From assembly GCA_027603945.1 (NCBI GenBank), contig JADIIU010000036.1, positions 1 through 64,000 on the forward strand: 64,000 nucleotides of DNA. The letters are read 5' to 3'. Below are positions 9,801 through 21,292 of this stretch, piece after piece (position 1 is the first letter of the stretch; every line of letters begins with the position of its first letter). Position numbers and translations under genes: made by a program. The DNA is from Terramyces sp. JEL0728 (taxonomy: Eukaryota > Chytridiomycota > Chytridiomycetes > Rhizophydiales > Terramycetaceae). The notes below the pieces were generated by a model, which was not told the origin of the DNA, ran no database searches, and saw only the letters and a program-made list of their open reading frames with translations.

Positions 9801-9864
9801 ATTGGTTTGGAGAGTAATGGGATATATCACTTTGGTCAGTTTGCATAAAAAGAAACAGAGATAA
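6823..9864 (+). CDS. ABCG-type half transporter with cysteine-rich ectodomain (copy 1; 5' part disrupted or unresolved)
   Basis: From ATG 7359, six exons give 801 aa after removing introns 8273-8293, 8432-8452, 8661-8680, 9332-9350 and 9664-9682. The order is a Cys-rich ectodomain ([19 protein letters not shown]), one TM helix, the nucleotide-binding domain, and an ABC2-type membrane domain. The NBD has Walker [10 protein letters not shown], signature [12 protein letters not shown], Walker [11 protein letters not shown] and H-loop VIHQP. ABCG proteins export lipids or small hydrophobic compounds. Upstream, 6823-7358 also looks coding ([40 protein letters not shown]). It is interrupted by an in-frame TGA at 7308-7310 and a frame change near 7114-7136, and no signal peptide is seen. 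The 5' part may therefore be decayed, spliced non-canonically, or unused. The 6823 start is a limit, not a call. Confidence 0.75.
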
Positions 9865-9915
9865 TAGATTATTTAGAATTGTATTTGGCATTTATTAACA
9901 TTATTATATAAATAA

Positions 9916-10530
9916 TCAATCATACGGGTTATCATTGTTTTGATACGAATAAATAGAACATTCAGAGTGCGGTGACAGTACCACTGGATCATAAGGGTTT
10001 TCCAAAAATCCTTCCACCGAAGCCGCGATTTGGAATGTTGGTGATTTCGGCTTGAAAGTTACGGTATTGTCGGAATTGAAATACAGTTCGTCAGTGTCCA
10101 GCAATGTTGATGCGAGGACATCTGGTGATATTTTTGAAAGGTTGTATCCCTCCTGTGGTATTGTTAATGTGAGCTTTGGCAATATTGACTTTTTCGGCGG
10201 AGATTCCAAATCCTGAAGAGGCATGCTTGATTCTGGTATAGATTCGCTTGGTGCATCATCAGTCGGTGTAGACTTCTTTTTCCAAGGCTGCCATTCGAAA
10301 TTCGGGTGATTGGCTTTATGTTCCTCATGGGCTTGCTTTGAAAGTCGCTTGTAGTATTCCTTTACCTCCACTGATTCATTTTTCCAACATTCCGAAGCGA
10401 TTTTACTCACATCATGAGAAGCTATACTCCCATACTCCTTTACAATTTTATCCTTGATATCCCGTCTATAATAAAAAAATGAATTCATTGGCTTTTTGAT
10501 TCTCTTTTCCGATTTAACTTTAGTGGCCAT
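9916..10530 (-). CDS. MATA_HMG-type HMG-box protein 1 (copy 1)
   Basis: 204 aa, no intron. An HMG box fills residues about 9-80: KRIKKPMNSFFYYRRDIKDK, then SHDVSKIASECWKNESVEVK, then a third helix ending PNFEWQPWKKKS. This is the sequence-specific class seen in fungal mating-type and related regulators (MATA_HMG), in which the P-M-N-S-F and S-x-x-W segments are typical. The rest is a Ser/Pro/Asp-rich tail likely to be a regulatory or activation region. It would bind DNA in the nucleus; targets are unknown. It lies opposite to HMG-box gene 2, with Cdc14 and Cdc16 in between. Confidence 0.9.
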   Translation of the reverse strand: MATKVKSEKRIKKPMNSFFYYRRDIKDKIVKEYGSIASHDVSKIASECWKNESVEVKEYYKRLSKQAHEEHKANHPNFEWQPWKKKSTPTDDAPSESIPESSMPLQDLESPPKKSILPKLTLTIPQEGYNLSKISPDVLASTLLDTDELYFNSDNTVTFKPKSPTFQIAASVEGFLENPYDPVVLSPHSECSIYSYQNNDNPYD

Positions 10531-10719
10531 TGAGAAGGTGGTGTAGATTGATCGTCTAGTTATTAACTATCAAATACGCGGTATGCAGCCAGCCTTATTA
10601 TTTGAAAATAAAGATTCCGAAACCCCGATGGCACATGGACAATTAAGAAATAAGTGTGAGCGGAGCTGCGGATATGATCATGCTAACCTCAAAGGTGTTC
10701 TACAAATATAGTATATAAT

Positions 10720-11427
10720 TTATTGAAATAGCACAAGCAACTTTTCCACAAACTTTGTGCCTACAAGCGAGCTCAGGACTTTTTTCTTTTCCTCCACAGA
10801 CTTTATCAGAGAATTTTGCGAGTCTGGCAAATTGGCTTCTTGTTGAAGGTACACGGCAAACAACTCGATGCACTTGTGACTAATGTTATCTCTGATTTAC
10901 TTTACGCTTTCAGATTTCCAGGCTGTTAGTGTAGAACAAATCAACTCCAGTCCTCCATTATTTTCAAATATCCTTTTGTTTTCCACAGAATCAACCAGTA
11001 CTGCCTGTAGCGTTTCAAGAACATTTACCAGCACTTGCTGATCTACGGTAGCAACAAACGACAGCAGGATATTCATCCGTTGATTTAACGCAACCAGTTT
11101 CTTTGAAGGATAATGTAATAGTGCCATTCCTTGGATTAGATTCAAGCTGGATATGACATCCTGAGACAAGCCTTTAATCAACGGCGATTTTGGCTGCTTT
11201 ATTATTTCAAACAGGAATCTTTGAATATCGCAATTTCGTGACGTTTGAGAAATCAAGAACACTTCTTGCTCTTCAATCGCTAGCTGCACTATTATTGCTT
11301 TGAGACTATGCAGCCCTAGGGTCCTGTTTTCATCCTTTATGCAGCTATCAATCCCCAAATTTATATTCGACTTTATTTTCTCTATTCTTGTCCATTCCGC
11401 AATTGAGCTGCTGTGTGTCGACAACAT
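10720..11427 (-). CDS. Cdc14-like component of the septation initiation network (SIN) (copy 1)
   Basis: Two exons, 228 aa, after removal of the 21-nt intron at 10880-10900. The helical, armadillo-like sequence (ALLHYPSKKLVALNQRMNIL; LLSFVATVDQQVLVNVLETL; IFENNGGLELICSTL) matches the fungal Cdc14 family of the SIN, the partner of the Sid1 kinase, which is unrelated to the Cdc14 phosphatase. In fission yeast this complex triggers septum formation. The C-terminal exon ends SSLVGTKFVEKLLVLFQ. The ATG lies 26 bp after the Cdc16 stop on the same strand. The assignment rests on remembered family pattern; an alternative is a generic armadillo protein. Confidence 0.75.
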
Positions 11428-11453
11428 TACGCGAAAAAAGTTTAAATATTATA

Positions 11454-13585
11454 TTACTCTGATGAATATCCATCGTCCAAATCCATGTCGATATCCATGT
11501 CTGGAGTCTCAGTGATGCCAAAAATGTTTACTTCTGGCTCTTCTGGTATTGAAAGATCATCGGAATACGACGGCTCGAATGGATTACTGATTCGAGACCT
11601 CAGTTTTCTGGGCAGAGTTTTTTGTTCTGGCTGAAAATTCAGGAGCCCTCTTCGAGGCCCAGTACCTGGAGGCGAAACATTGACCCCCTTCTTCGTTCGA
11701 GGGGATTTTCGTGTTCTGGGTGGTGACGAGTCCACAAATGGATCGGATTTCGAAGAGATGTTGTATTCAAAGAGGATTTCATCTGGGTTTGATAGTATGT
11801 CGGAATCGTCCAAGTTTTCAATGTCCATTTCGTCGTCTTTTGCCTTTTGCTTTAATTGCTCGACATCAATGGCCCAAATACTGTCTGGGAGTATGGACAG
11901 CGGCTTTTCAGCGTCATGGACAATTTCGTTTATAATTTCATCCAAAATATCCTGGCAATATTTGCTGCTTGTGTTTATAGACAATGCCTATGTTAACCGA
12001 ACGCACCTTTGAAATCCACTCAACAGCCTCTTGCAGGTTACTTTCAAAATAGGCTACCAGTCCGAGACCAATATAGGCAGACTCTAATGCTGTAGTTTCA
12101 CATGTGACCAGCAGGAAATTGCGTCTTGCCTCTTCATAATTACTAATCTAAACAACAAATTACCCTAATTTGCGATGAGCATGAGCAAGATTGCAATAGG
12201 TAGCCGACCATTGTTTTGTTGATACTTTTGTACGCTCCAATATTTCACACACCATTGTAAAATACTTTATGGCGCTGGTATATCTACTTAAAATACAATT
12301 ACTGCTCATTTGCGTATTCTAAAACCCCCATTTCATTCAGTAATAGCGGGTCAGATTGACACTTTTCAAAAGCCAAGTTGTAAAAATCTTGAGCAAGAGC
12401 ATAGTTTTCCAATTGGACGTGTTCCATCCCAATATACAATAGAGGCAAATGAACTCTATCGTCAGGTTCGCTTACCCTAACAGCACTTTGCTAGCACTCG
12501 AGTAAGTAGAAATTGCAGAATCGTACTCGCCTTCCAAGGAAAATGAATGGCCGAACGCAATCCAGCCTGGACCGAAATGTGGATTCATCTGTACAGTTTT
12601 ACTGAAATACCTCCTTGCTTCAATGAATTTCCCAATGTGATAATAATAAACACCAACACCAAACCAAGTAACACAGCTTTTTGGAAACAGATCAACTAGC
12701 TCATGTACAAGCACAAACAAAACATTAATCTTGGATATCTGCGACAAACAAATAATATAAGGAACCAGTAAATCCACATTGTACTTGTTGGGCTCCAGCG
12801 CTCTATGGTTATTGAAACATACTCTTCCAAAATATCATATGCGGGTTTAAAATCATAGTTTGCCATATAAACTTCAGCTTTTGATAACGACGCCAGTATG
12901 CATTTTGATAATCCAGCTTTGCGTATCGTCTCGATTGCATCGCCGAATATCTCTTTTTTGCAATACTTGGACAACTTTGAAATATATAACGATTGGATGA
13001 TATCTGCTTCTGTTCCGGTATATTTATCCAGTGGCAAATCATGAATTATCTGTTCCCCTTCTACGGTTGAAATCAGGTAACTGTCGAGCAACGAGTCGAA
13101 TGCCTAGTTGAATCAAAATGTACTTGGTAGCAGTGCGGATCAATGTTCAATGCTTTGACAAAACACTGTTTTGCGAGTTCTTTTGAAGCTTTATTTTGAA
13201 GCGCAGCTCCTTTAATCTGCCATAATAACGAATCAACTGATATCTCTGTCATTTGCAGCAATCCATCAAAATCTGAAGAGACTGGTGATTCTAATTCCTC
13301 CAATATTTCCTCCCATTTTTCCAATTTCGACAGCAATTGACATTTCAGCAAGCTTTTCCTTTTCGATTTCGGTATCCGCTTTGTCAATTGCAACCCTTCC
13401 AACCAGTTGCTATTGTGGTATTGTATCACTGCTAAACTGTAAATATCCAATGGATCATCTCTGGTTAACAATTTATACCTAGGATTATTCATATTCTTAT
13501 CTGCAATACAGATCAATTTTTCTCCCCAGAATAATGCAGTTGGAAAAGACAGACTGTTTACAGCTTCATCCCTCCATCTCCGCAT
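11454..13585 (-). CDS. CDC16: Anaphase-promoting complex TPR subunit Cdc16/APC6 (copy 1)
   Basis: Seven exons, 670 aa. Introns are at 13104-13123, 12803-12822, 12456-12475, 12284-12302, 12143-12163 and 11988-12006 (19-21 nt). The start MRRWRDEAVNSLSFPTALFW matches the N-terminus of Cdc16, where the first TPR reads alike. TPR units follow, including CVTWFGVGVYYYHIGKFIEA, NPHFGPGWIAFGHSFSLEGE, LPLLYIGMEHVQLENYALAQ and WSATYCNLAHAHRKLGNYEEA. The tail after about residue 500 is acidic and rich in S/T-P sites (SSPPRTRKSP), as in other Cdc16 proteins, where it is phosphorylated. The product scaffolds the ubiquitin ligase that drives mitotic exit. An in-frame stop lies just upstream of the ATG. Confidence 0.9.
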
Positions 13586-14430
13586 CTTGGCAATTGCTTC
13601 ATCTCATTAATAAAATGGAACCTTTCTCTTGTTCTACATCTAATTTCTTTACTTTTTTCTTGGCAACCTTTTTCACCAACTTTGTCATTTGTGATTGGTT
13701 TTTGTTTGTCCAGATTTTGGACTGGATCTGGTAGTCCAAGTGGAAAATGTAATGCATTGCATTGCGATATCCAGTTGGTTAGTTATCGTCTACCGCCAGT
13801 CATCCCGCCATCTTTCAGGAACTTGAAAGTAGAATTTGTATGCTTGGCAAGGATCTTGAATTTGCAGGACTGGTTTTGCTGAGCTCCGTTAAATGTAATC
13901 TCCAGTTCAAGGATTATTGTATTTAACGATGGCTGCAGATATACTCTCTGGACCTTGTGTAATATAATAATTGCCCGCATTAGCATGACTTTCCAGTATG
14001 GAATATTTTACACGTACAACCATTTTACACAATAATTTATATTACCGATATACTAACACTATTTTCCTGAGTATTTCCAATGGTTGGTAATGAGGATATC
14101 GCTTATTGCAAGCAACCAAGTAACCTGACTCATCCTCATCATCCGGACACCACATGGAAGACTATCCAACTCACAAAGTCCTGAACCTTCATTAACCTTT
14201 GCATGGCCGGAACCTCCATCCCCCAATCGGCTCCGAATCTTCCAGAGGTTCTATTCACTTTTGCAATAAGGGGTTCTTGTGTGGCGGAGCCTGATTTTGA
14301 ACTTCCCTCCCCCCGACTTTGCCTTTGGATTTTCGCTGTGTGACCTTTGGAGTCACCAATATATAAAGCGCATCCAGCAATTGGAAAATCTCAAAACAGT
14401 TTACGAAAGGAAACAAACGGGGACCAATCA
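13586..14430. other. Intergenic, indel-rich between the copies
   Basis: Between Cdc16 and HMG-box gene 2. Several open frames of 60-70 codons exist on both strands, but the copies differ here by frame-breaking indels (for example CAATGCAATGC versus CAATGC near 13753). I see no conserved gene; the HMG-box gene 2 promoter lies at the right end. Confidence 0.6.
14356..14367 (+). promoter_or_regulatory. CCAAT-TATA core promoter of HMG-box gene 2 (copy 1)
   Basis: CCAAT at 14356-14360 overlaps by one base a TATATAAA element (14360-14367), about 64 bp before the ATG at 14431. The identical element precedes copy 2, and a related CCAAT-N5-TATAAATA stands before HMG-box gene 3. Confidence 0.65.
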
Positions 14431-15180
14431 ATGTCAACTGAAAAAGAAACAGTCAAGAAGCCTAGCAATTCGTTCTTTATTTACCGCAAAGCAATGAAAG
14501 ACAGGATAGTTAAAATGTACGGCGTTACCAAATCTCATCAAGTATCTAAAATCGCCAGTGAATGCTGGAAACAAGAACCTCCAGAGGTAAAGAGTTTTTA
14601 ATTTCAGGTTCGCCAATATTTCATGAGTTTGTCCGCTGCAGCCCACAACGAGTTTAAGCTTGCAAACCCATCATTCAACTGGCAGCCCTGGAAGGGAAAG
14701 GAGGATAAAGTATCAAAGAGAAGAAATTCTGTTACTTCGCCCCTCAAGGTGTCAAAATCACTGGAAACCATAACAAATGCACCTACTTCGCCAATGAGAT
14801 ATTCAAAATCATTGGAAGGAATCTCATACAAGGATGATAAATCTACTCCAAGGCCTGTGATTTCAATTCCAGTTCGTCATCAACGCTCATTGTCAATGGA
14901 ATACTCTTACGGCTCGTGTCCTGAATTGTCTTATATTACACCGTCGCCATCAATTACTTCATCGCCTACTTCAACATTTGTAAATTCACCAGCAAACACG
15001 CCAGTGTCATTGGACGTTCTTCTCGCAACAGATTTGGGAGATCTAACTCCTACTCTCTCTTGTCCAATGCCAATTTCTGATGAAACCAGTTACAACTTGG
15101 TAGATTCCTTGTTCAACATGCATTTTGATGAAACCATGTTGAAGGCAGAAGGATTTGACCACTACCTGGAAAATATGTAA
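14431..15180 (+). CDS. MATA_HMG-type HMG-box protein 2 (copy 1)
   Basis: Two exons, 242 aa. The 21-nt intron at 14587-14607 falls inside the third helix of the HMG box and restores PEVRQYFMSLSAAAHNEF. The box covers residues about 6-80: KKPSNSFFIYRKAMKDRIV, SHQVSKIASECWKQEPPEV, PSFNWQPWKGKED. The remaining sequence is Ser/Thr/Pro-rich (SYITPSPSITSSPTSTF) and ends in an acidic-hydrophobic helix (DHYLENM), a plausible activation region. A likely sequence-specific DNA-binding regulator of the fungal mating-type class. A CCAAT/TATA promoter precedes it, and an AATAAA signal lies at 15248-15253. The ATG at 14431 is the first codon in frame after the TATA box. Confidence 0.9.
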
Positions 15181-15721
15181 ATACAATGTAAATAATTGGA
15201 GCACCTCATACCACTGCATATACCTCATCTCATTGTCATTTTAGTTTAATAAAAACATGATTTGTAAGTTTAGTTTGCTCGAGAGCGGTCTAAAAGTAGA
15301 TGACAACCAGCAGATCTATGGATCCTAAATCTTTGACTTTCATATTCCTTGTCACTGATAATAGCGCGCCACGTATTCTCTATTCACACGAATGGGGCTC
15401 AGGCACAAGAGCACTAAAGCAAAGACAAGAGTAATTCAAGGGTCTTTCATTAATATTAGAGCAAAGCGTCTTGTAGTACCCCGGCGATTATTTTCATTTG
15501 AGAGAAAGGCAGCCCACAGACCAGATGCCCAGCTCATTGCCATAACATTTCGTAACTGTACAAACGTATGCATACCAGCAGAAGCGTATGTGTGTCTTTC
15601 ACGTCGTAATACAAACAAGCCCCGTATTAGGAGCGTGCAGGTTTAAATAAGCAACACTCAGAAGCGCTAAATCGAATGGTGTGAGGTATTGAAACAATTT
15701 TTATTTACATTTTATAGATTT
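15181..15721. other. Intergenic; no gene seen
   Basis: Holds the 3' region of HMG-box gene 2 with its AATAAA. An 84-codon frame at 15392-15646 is not conserved: copy 2 lacks several blocks of it, including about 14 bases near 15500, so it is judged non-coding. Confidence 0.6.
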
Positions 15722-15946
15722 TTAGTGCTGAAGTGTCTTGTAGAGCTTATTGACATCAGTAACAAACCTTGGCTTTCCACTAGAATTTCCAAGCATCAAA
15801 TCCCTCTTTTCAATAATCTTCTGCATAACAACGGCATCATTGATTGATCCAGTAAAAGCCCTTTCGTCAGAGTAAAACATTGACGGAGGCAGTCCTTTCT
15901 TGTCTGTGATTGTTTTCAGTGTTCGTCTTGAGATTCTGGTGAGCAT
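15722..15946 (-). CDS. Small conserved basic protein, 74 aa, function unknown (copy 1)
   Basis: Start MLTRISRRTLKTITDKKG, ending VTDVNKLYKTLQH. It is identical in protein sequence in copy 2, although the flanks on both sides diverge by many indels, which argues that it is a real gene. The Arg/Thr/Ser-rich N-terminus without acidic residues could be a mitochondrial targeting peptide; this is an inference. No domain is recognised. It stands alone between HMG-box gene 2 and malic enzyme. Confidence 0.6.
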   Translation of the reverse strand: MLTRISRRTLKTITDKKGLPPSMFYSDERAFTGSINDAVVMQKIIEKRDLMLGNSSGKPRFVTDVNKLYKTLQH

Positions 15947-16455
15947 ATGGGATTTTCGATTGTATTCAGTGTGAGAGTTTTATACTGGTGAGGCTTGCTG
16001 CATGAATAATGTGATCTGGCTGGGGCTTTGCATCTCCATTAAATGAACCGCGCGCATTGATAAATTACAGCGATAAGGAACGATAAATGTGCCCGGGAAA
16101 TTTAATTTAATTACATTTAATTAAACCCTACTTTCGCGGTGTTTGGAATAACAGAAATATAGGGAATAAGAGTGAAACTGCGGTGTTTCTTTTTTTCGTC
16201 CGGAATCTCATGCCTCTGGATCAAGTGATTGCTCCCCAGAAAATGTGCAATTCTCAGCCAACCAATTTGGCATCAATTAGGAACGACTTTCTCATTAATT
16301 TCCTCTTTTGACCCATATTAAATATTGGTTTCGAACAAAGCGGTTTGAATAAATCTTCAATGAATCATTCTAAATCAACATGAAAAAATCAATAAAATTA
16401 CTCAATTGGGAAATCCACGTTCACAAACATGGGTCGTGTTGAATAACAGGATATA
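15947..16455. other. Intergenic; no gene seen
   Basis: AT-rich spacer upstream of the small gene and downstream of malic enzyme, with a short ATTTAATTTAATTAC-type repeat near 16100. Copy 2 differs by several small deletions. No frame is supported. Confidence 0.55.
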
Positions 16456-18352
16456 TTAGACAGCTACGGCAGTTTGATAATCAGATGGATCCCACATTTT
16501 AGATTGGATAAACTCTTTCCATGCCATTCCTTTTGGAGGGTATCTGTTAGCAATACCCATTTCACTAGCAATTTCACATACCCTGATTGCGATTTCAAGA
16601 GAAAGTTCTCGGATTGAATTTACTTCTGGGCATAATTTGCCTGCATCGTCGTAGTCGACCCGATTAGCTATTATTAGGGCTGCTTCCTGGAAGAATTCAT
16701 CTGGCACAGTTGATGACAAACAAGTAGTTACCCCAAGGCCGATTCCGGGAAAGATGTAGTAATTATTCACCTGATTGGAGTGATATGCTATACCATCAAT
16801 CTCTACATCTTCAAATGGACTGCCACTGGCAAACAAAGCATTGCCTTTACTATGCTTGAAAGCTACATTAACGCAGGTTACCATCATACGCTGTACATTC
16901 TGAATTCTTTGTTGGGTTCGATAACGCAAATATAACTGGCCTTTCAACATGTGCAGCCATTTCTTCAATGACTTCTTTGGTGAATATGCCCTTGGTTAGG
17001 TACAATTACCCCGCAACCACTCAGCCCAAGCAAGACTGTTGGTTTTACTTTTTCAACAACTTCAAGCAAGCTCATTCCATCCTTCAGGTCTTTTCTTTGG
17101 TAGGGAACTTGCAAATTAGTGACTGTCTGGTGTGGTCGTTCAGGACCTATTAATCCCAAATTATCCACAAGGTAAAACCTTTCATAAGCTTCTTCTTTGG
17201 TATCCACCAGCTTGAGTTTTTTCATTGCTTCTACTATTGTATCACAAACACCAATTCCTGCAGACCCAGCCCCAACACACACAATTCTTTCCTTTCCAAG
17301 ATCCCAAAATTCCTTTCCTCTAGCTTTTAGAGAGGCATAAACTCCGGCTAATGCAATCGCCCCAGTTGATTGAATATCGTCGTTGAAACAGCATAGTTTG
17401 TTGCGATACTTGTTCAGAATCTCTTGTGCGTGTGGATTTTTGAAATCTTCAAATTGAACTAGACATCTCGGCCCTGCAATTAATAGATATTACATCTAGA
17501 ATATACAGCATGAAGGAATTCATCAACGAGTGAGTAGTAGTCTTTCCCTTCCAATCTTGGAATAGGCAATCCAACATACAACGGATTGTTTCGCAGCTCG
17601 GCATTATTTGTTCCTACATCCAACACAACAGGCAATACGTTATTTGGATTTAACCCGCCCGCAGCAACATACAGAGCTAGTTTTCCAACAGGAATGGGCA
17701 TCCCATTACTTCCTAAATCGCCCAGTCCAAGAATTCTAGAACCATCTGTTACGACTATAACTTTAACTTCGCTAGTCCAGTTATATGTCATTGAAGAAAA
17801 GTGTCCCCTGTCAGCTGCTGAAAAGTACATTCCTCTTGCCTGTCTATATATTGTGTGGTTCTTTAAACAAGCTTGCCCAACAGTAGGAGTATATATGATA
17901 GGCGCTGGATTAGTAGGATGGTACCTAATTTTTTGAATTCATCCATCAAAACTCGGTAAAACAAAGTTTCATTTCTATCAGCTAAAGCACCCAAATCTTT
18001 ATATAATTGCAAATCAATCCATTCTTGCTTACTCCCTTCTTCAGTCCGGTCAGCATCCAAATACTGAAAGTTTCTTTGTAGTTGTGCTTCCATTGTCAAT
18101 ACGCGCGGTGGTAGCAGCCCTCTCAATCGCAGCCGCTCTCTTTCTGATAATGAAAAGGCGGTTCCTTTGTTGAGTATCGGGTCTTTGAGTACATCTCGCC
18201 CGCGTTTAGTTGTAGTCAAGACTTCCAATTGATAACGTCTACATTAACAAATTGTACTTTGATTCCTTGTCTTTAAATCCGTAAATTAGCTTGGCTTCAG
18301 TTGCTTTGGAGTAGTAATTGGCTTTTTTAACGAATCTTGAAATGCGAAGCAT
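16456..18352 (-). CDS. Malic enzyme, probably mitochondrial (copy 1)
   Basis: Six exons, 599 aa. Introns are at 18239-18257, 17905-17924, 17474-17493, 16991-17009 and 16863-16881 (19-20 nt). It converts malate to pyruvate and CO2 with NAD(P). The N-terminus [20 protein letters not shown] has the arginine/lysine-rich, acid-free look of a mitochondrial presequence. Family motifs are [81 protein letters not shown] (nucleotide-binding GxGxxG) and [13 protein letters not shown]. Spliced junctions fall inside these motifs and restore them exactly. One residue differs between copies in a loop after GLIG (Pro here, Arg in copy 2). Confidence 0.95.
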
Positions 18353-18778
18353 TTTCGGAAACTTTTTTGAGATTCCTTTCAGTTGGTAATTCTAATACCA
18401 TTGTGAATTTTCATTATGCACCTATCCAGGTATCCCAAAGCTTAACTATCTGGTGTTGAATGTAACTATGAGGATATTAATGTTTCCGCTACCTTTATTA
18501 ATTAATTTATTCTGCGAGGATGAGAGACAAATTGGTAATTTCAAAGACCACCGATAAACTTGTAAAGAATAGCTAGGGAACGCACGATTAGGATTAATCA
18601 GAATCTTTAGATCTTTGGGCAAGTCGAATTCCTGAAATATAATTCCCACTATCAAACAACCACCGCTCTCTCGCTTCATCGCCCAATAATTATCTCGGTA
18701 GATTATCTGGAGGTAATTTTAAGAGATGGCCGCAAGAGATTTTCCATCACTTCTGACTCGAAACTGAAAATTTTCTAA
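18353..18778. other. Divergent promoter region, malic enzyme / HIS4
   Basis: About 425 bp separate the two ATGs. Small indels distinguish the copies (a short duplication near 43735 in copy 2). No conserved frame and no clear TATA box. Confidence 0.5.
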
Positions 18779-21290
18779 ATGTTTGTTGTAAAGTCAAAAA
18801 ATAATTCTTTGCTGGAAGGTATATCTAGGGCAAGCACTGTAATTGGAGAAAAGGGATTTGATGCCAAGAATCTCTGGGCTAATTCAACCTTGGAAGATTT
18901 AATCTCAAACTTGGATTCAGGGGTTGCTGTTGCAGTCATCGATTTCAAAAGCATTGAGAAGCTATCAATGAAGCAAATCGAAGAAGCACTTGAAAATATC
19001 CCAGCGGCTCGATTAGCGCTTTCATTTACCCCAGATGTGAATAATCCTTCACAGGGTCCAAATTTTGGAGCACTATCGGCATTAATTACCAACTTCATCA
19101 TTGTCAACCCGCCATCTACAGAAATCGTTGTTTCGCTAAAGGTGAACTTCCCAGAAAACCAATTTTACATTGAATCCAAGGATTATGAAAAGAATTTGGA
19201 ATTGGGAATCAACACTATCATTAACGATGATAAATTGACTGTGGAATCATTCGTCAGCTTGCTTTTACTGAATTCAAAGTCAGATCGTGAAGATGGTTTG
19301 TTCCCTACAGTTGTTGTAGATCCACAAGGTGTTGCTTTAGGGTTATGTTACTCTTCAAAAGAATCGATCGTTGAATCGTTAAAGACCAAGAGTGGAGTTT
19401 ATTTCTCTAGAACACGAGGGTTGTGGTATAAAGGAAAGACTTCTGGAGCCACTCAAGAGCTAATTTCCATTGATTTGGACTGCGATGCAGACACTCTTAG
19501 ATTTACTGTTGTTCAGAAAGATCCAGGTATCTGCCAATTTATTTAGGGTTTTGTCATTTAAACACACGCACTTGTTTTGGCGCAGACGCTGGAATCACTG
19601 CTTTATACTCTACTTTAGCTAGTAGATTAGTGAATGCTCCCCCAAAGAGTTACACAAAGAGGCTGTTTGATGATAAAGACTTATTGCACAGCAAAATTAG
19701 GGAAGAAGCAGACGAGCTGTGTGCAGCAACTACAAAAGACGATATTGCGTGGGAAGCGGCGGATTTGATTTACTTTGCAATGGCCAAATGCGTAGCTGCT
19801 GGGGTAACTTTGACCGACATTGAAAAGCACCTAGATTCTCGCTCCAAAAAGATTTCAAGAAGACCTGGAAACGCCAAACCGCAATATATTGAAAAGAAGG
19901 AAGAATCCAGTGACAAGCCAAAAGAAACAGAAACATTCAAAATGAAGACTTATCATGTTCAAGACTTATCGAAAGAACAAGTAAACAAATTGCTTCTCAG
20001 ACCAATCAAAAATACAGACGATATCATGGATAAAGTCAAGCCGATTGTCGATAGTGTCAAAAGCAAAGGCGATGCAGCGATTAAGGAATTGACCGAGAAA
20101 TTTGACAAAGTAAAGCTGGAATCAGTTGTAATGAAAGCGCCGTTCCCAGAATCAGCCATGGTCCTTGATCCTAAAGTCAAGCAAGCTATTGATTTGGCTT
20201 ACAGCAACATTGAAAAGTTCCACGCCGCCCAAATTGAAACAGAACCATTGGTTGTTGAAACTATGAAGGGTGTTACTTGTTCAAGGTTTGCAAGACCAAT
20301 TGAAAAGGTTGGGCTGTATGTTCCTGGAGGTACTGCTATTCTGCCTTCTACGACTTTGATGCTTGGTATTCCAGCCAAGGTTGCCGGTTGTAAGGAAATA
20401 GTTATCGCTACTCCGCCAAAATCTGATGGAACTATTACCCCTGAAGTAGTTTATGTAGCACACAGAGTTGGTGCCAGCACCATTTTGCTGGCTGGTGGTG
20501 CCCAAGCAGTCGCAGCTTTAGCTTATGGCACAGAAACTGTCCCAAAGGTAGATAAGATCTGTGGACCTGGTAATCAATTTGTCACTGCTGCTAAAATGAT
20601 TGCTCAAGTAATTAATACTAATGGTAGTCTGATAGCTCTGCTTTGGTGTCTATCGATATACCTGCTGGGCCGTCCGAATTATTAGTAATCGCAGACAACT
20701 CGGCTGACCCAAGATATGTAATTTCTGACTTGCTATCACAAGCCGAACACGGTGTGGATTCCCAAGTCATCTTGATTGCCATTGACCTTTCAGACGAGCA
20801 GATTAAAGTCTATCAAAAAGAATTATTTAAACAAGGGAGTGCGCTTCCAAGAGCCGCGATTGCAAAAGTGTCCATATCACACAGTTACATCTTGAACGTC
20901 AAAAATGTCAAAGAAGCAGTTGATTTCTCGAATCAATATGCTCCGGAACACTTGATCTTGAATGTTGCCGAGGCAGAATCCATTTTGAAAGACATATCAA
21001 ATGCTGGCTCTGTTTTTGTTGGCCCATACTCTGCTGAAAGGTAGCCATCATTTAATTGTAGTTGTGGCGACTATGCGTCTGGAACTAACCACACTCTGCC
21101 AACGTACGGTTACTCAAAGATGTACTCTGGAGTGAACACTGCAACCTTTGTAAAGCACATTACTTCACAAACTATTACAAAAGAAGGTCTGGACGGTATT
21201 GGTGATGCAGTTACGACTTTAGCACACATTGAAGGATTAGAAGCTCACAGAAATGCTGTTGCAATTCGTTTAGCGGACATTCGCAAATAG
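18779..21290 (+). CDS. HIS4: Trifunctional histidine biosynthesis protein HIS4 (copy 1)
   Basis: Four exons, 816 aa, close to yeast His4. Introns are at 19527-19546, 20608-20627 and 21041-21061. Domain order: phosphoribosyl-AMP cyclohydrolase (residues about 1-265, with [19 protein letters not shown] and RTCFGADAG), phosphoribosyl-ATP pyrophosphohydrolase (about 275-365, IREEADELC then WEAADLIYF), and histidinol dehydrogenase (about 380-816, [56 protein letters not shown]). It therefore carries steps 2, 3 and 10 of histidine synthesis, a fusion characteristic of fungi. The protein is identical in copy 2. It ends 2 bp from the stop of the opposite-strand coiled-coil gene. Confidence 0.97.
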
Positions 21291-21292
21291 AT

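Noticed and set aside
13682..13986. Basic open frames on both strands between Cdc16 and HMG-box gene 2
   Set aside because: Several single-base indels between the copies shift the frames; treated as spacer.
15392..15646. 84-codon open frame on the plus strand
   Set aside because: Copy 2 lacks several stretches of it, breaking the frame; no protein-like conservation.
17474..17506. A 33-nt intron in malic enzyme
   Set aside because: The inner 20-nt intron (17474-17493) gives the better conserved join [16 protein letters not shown].
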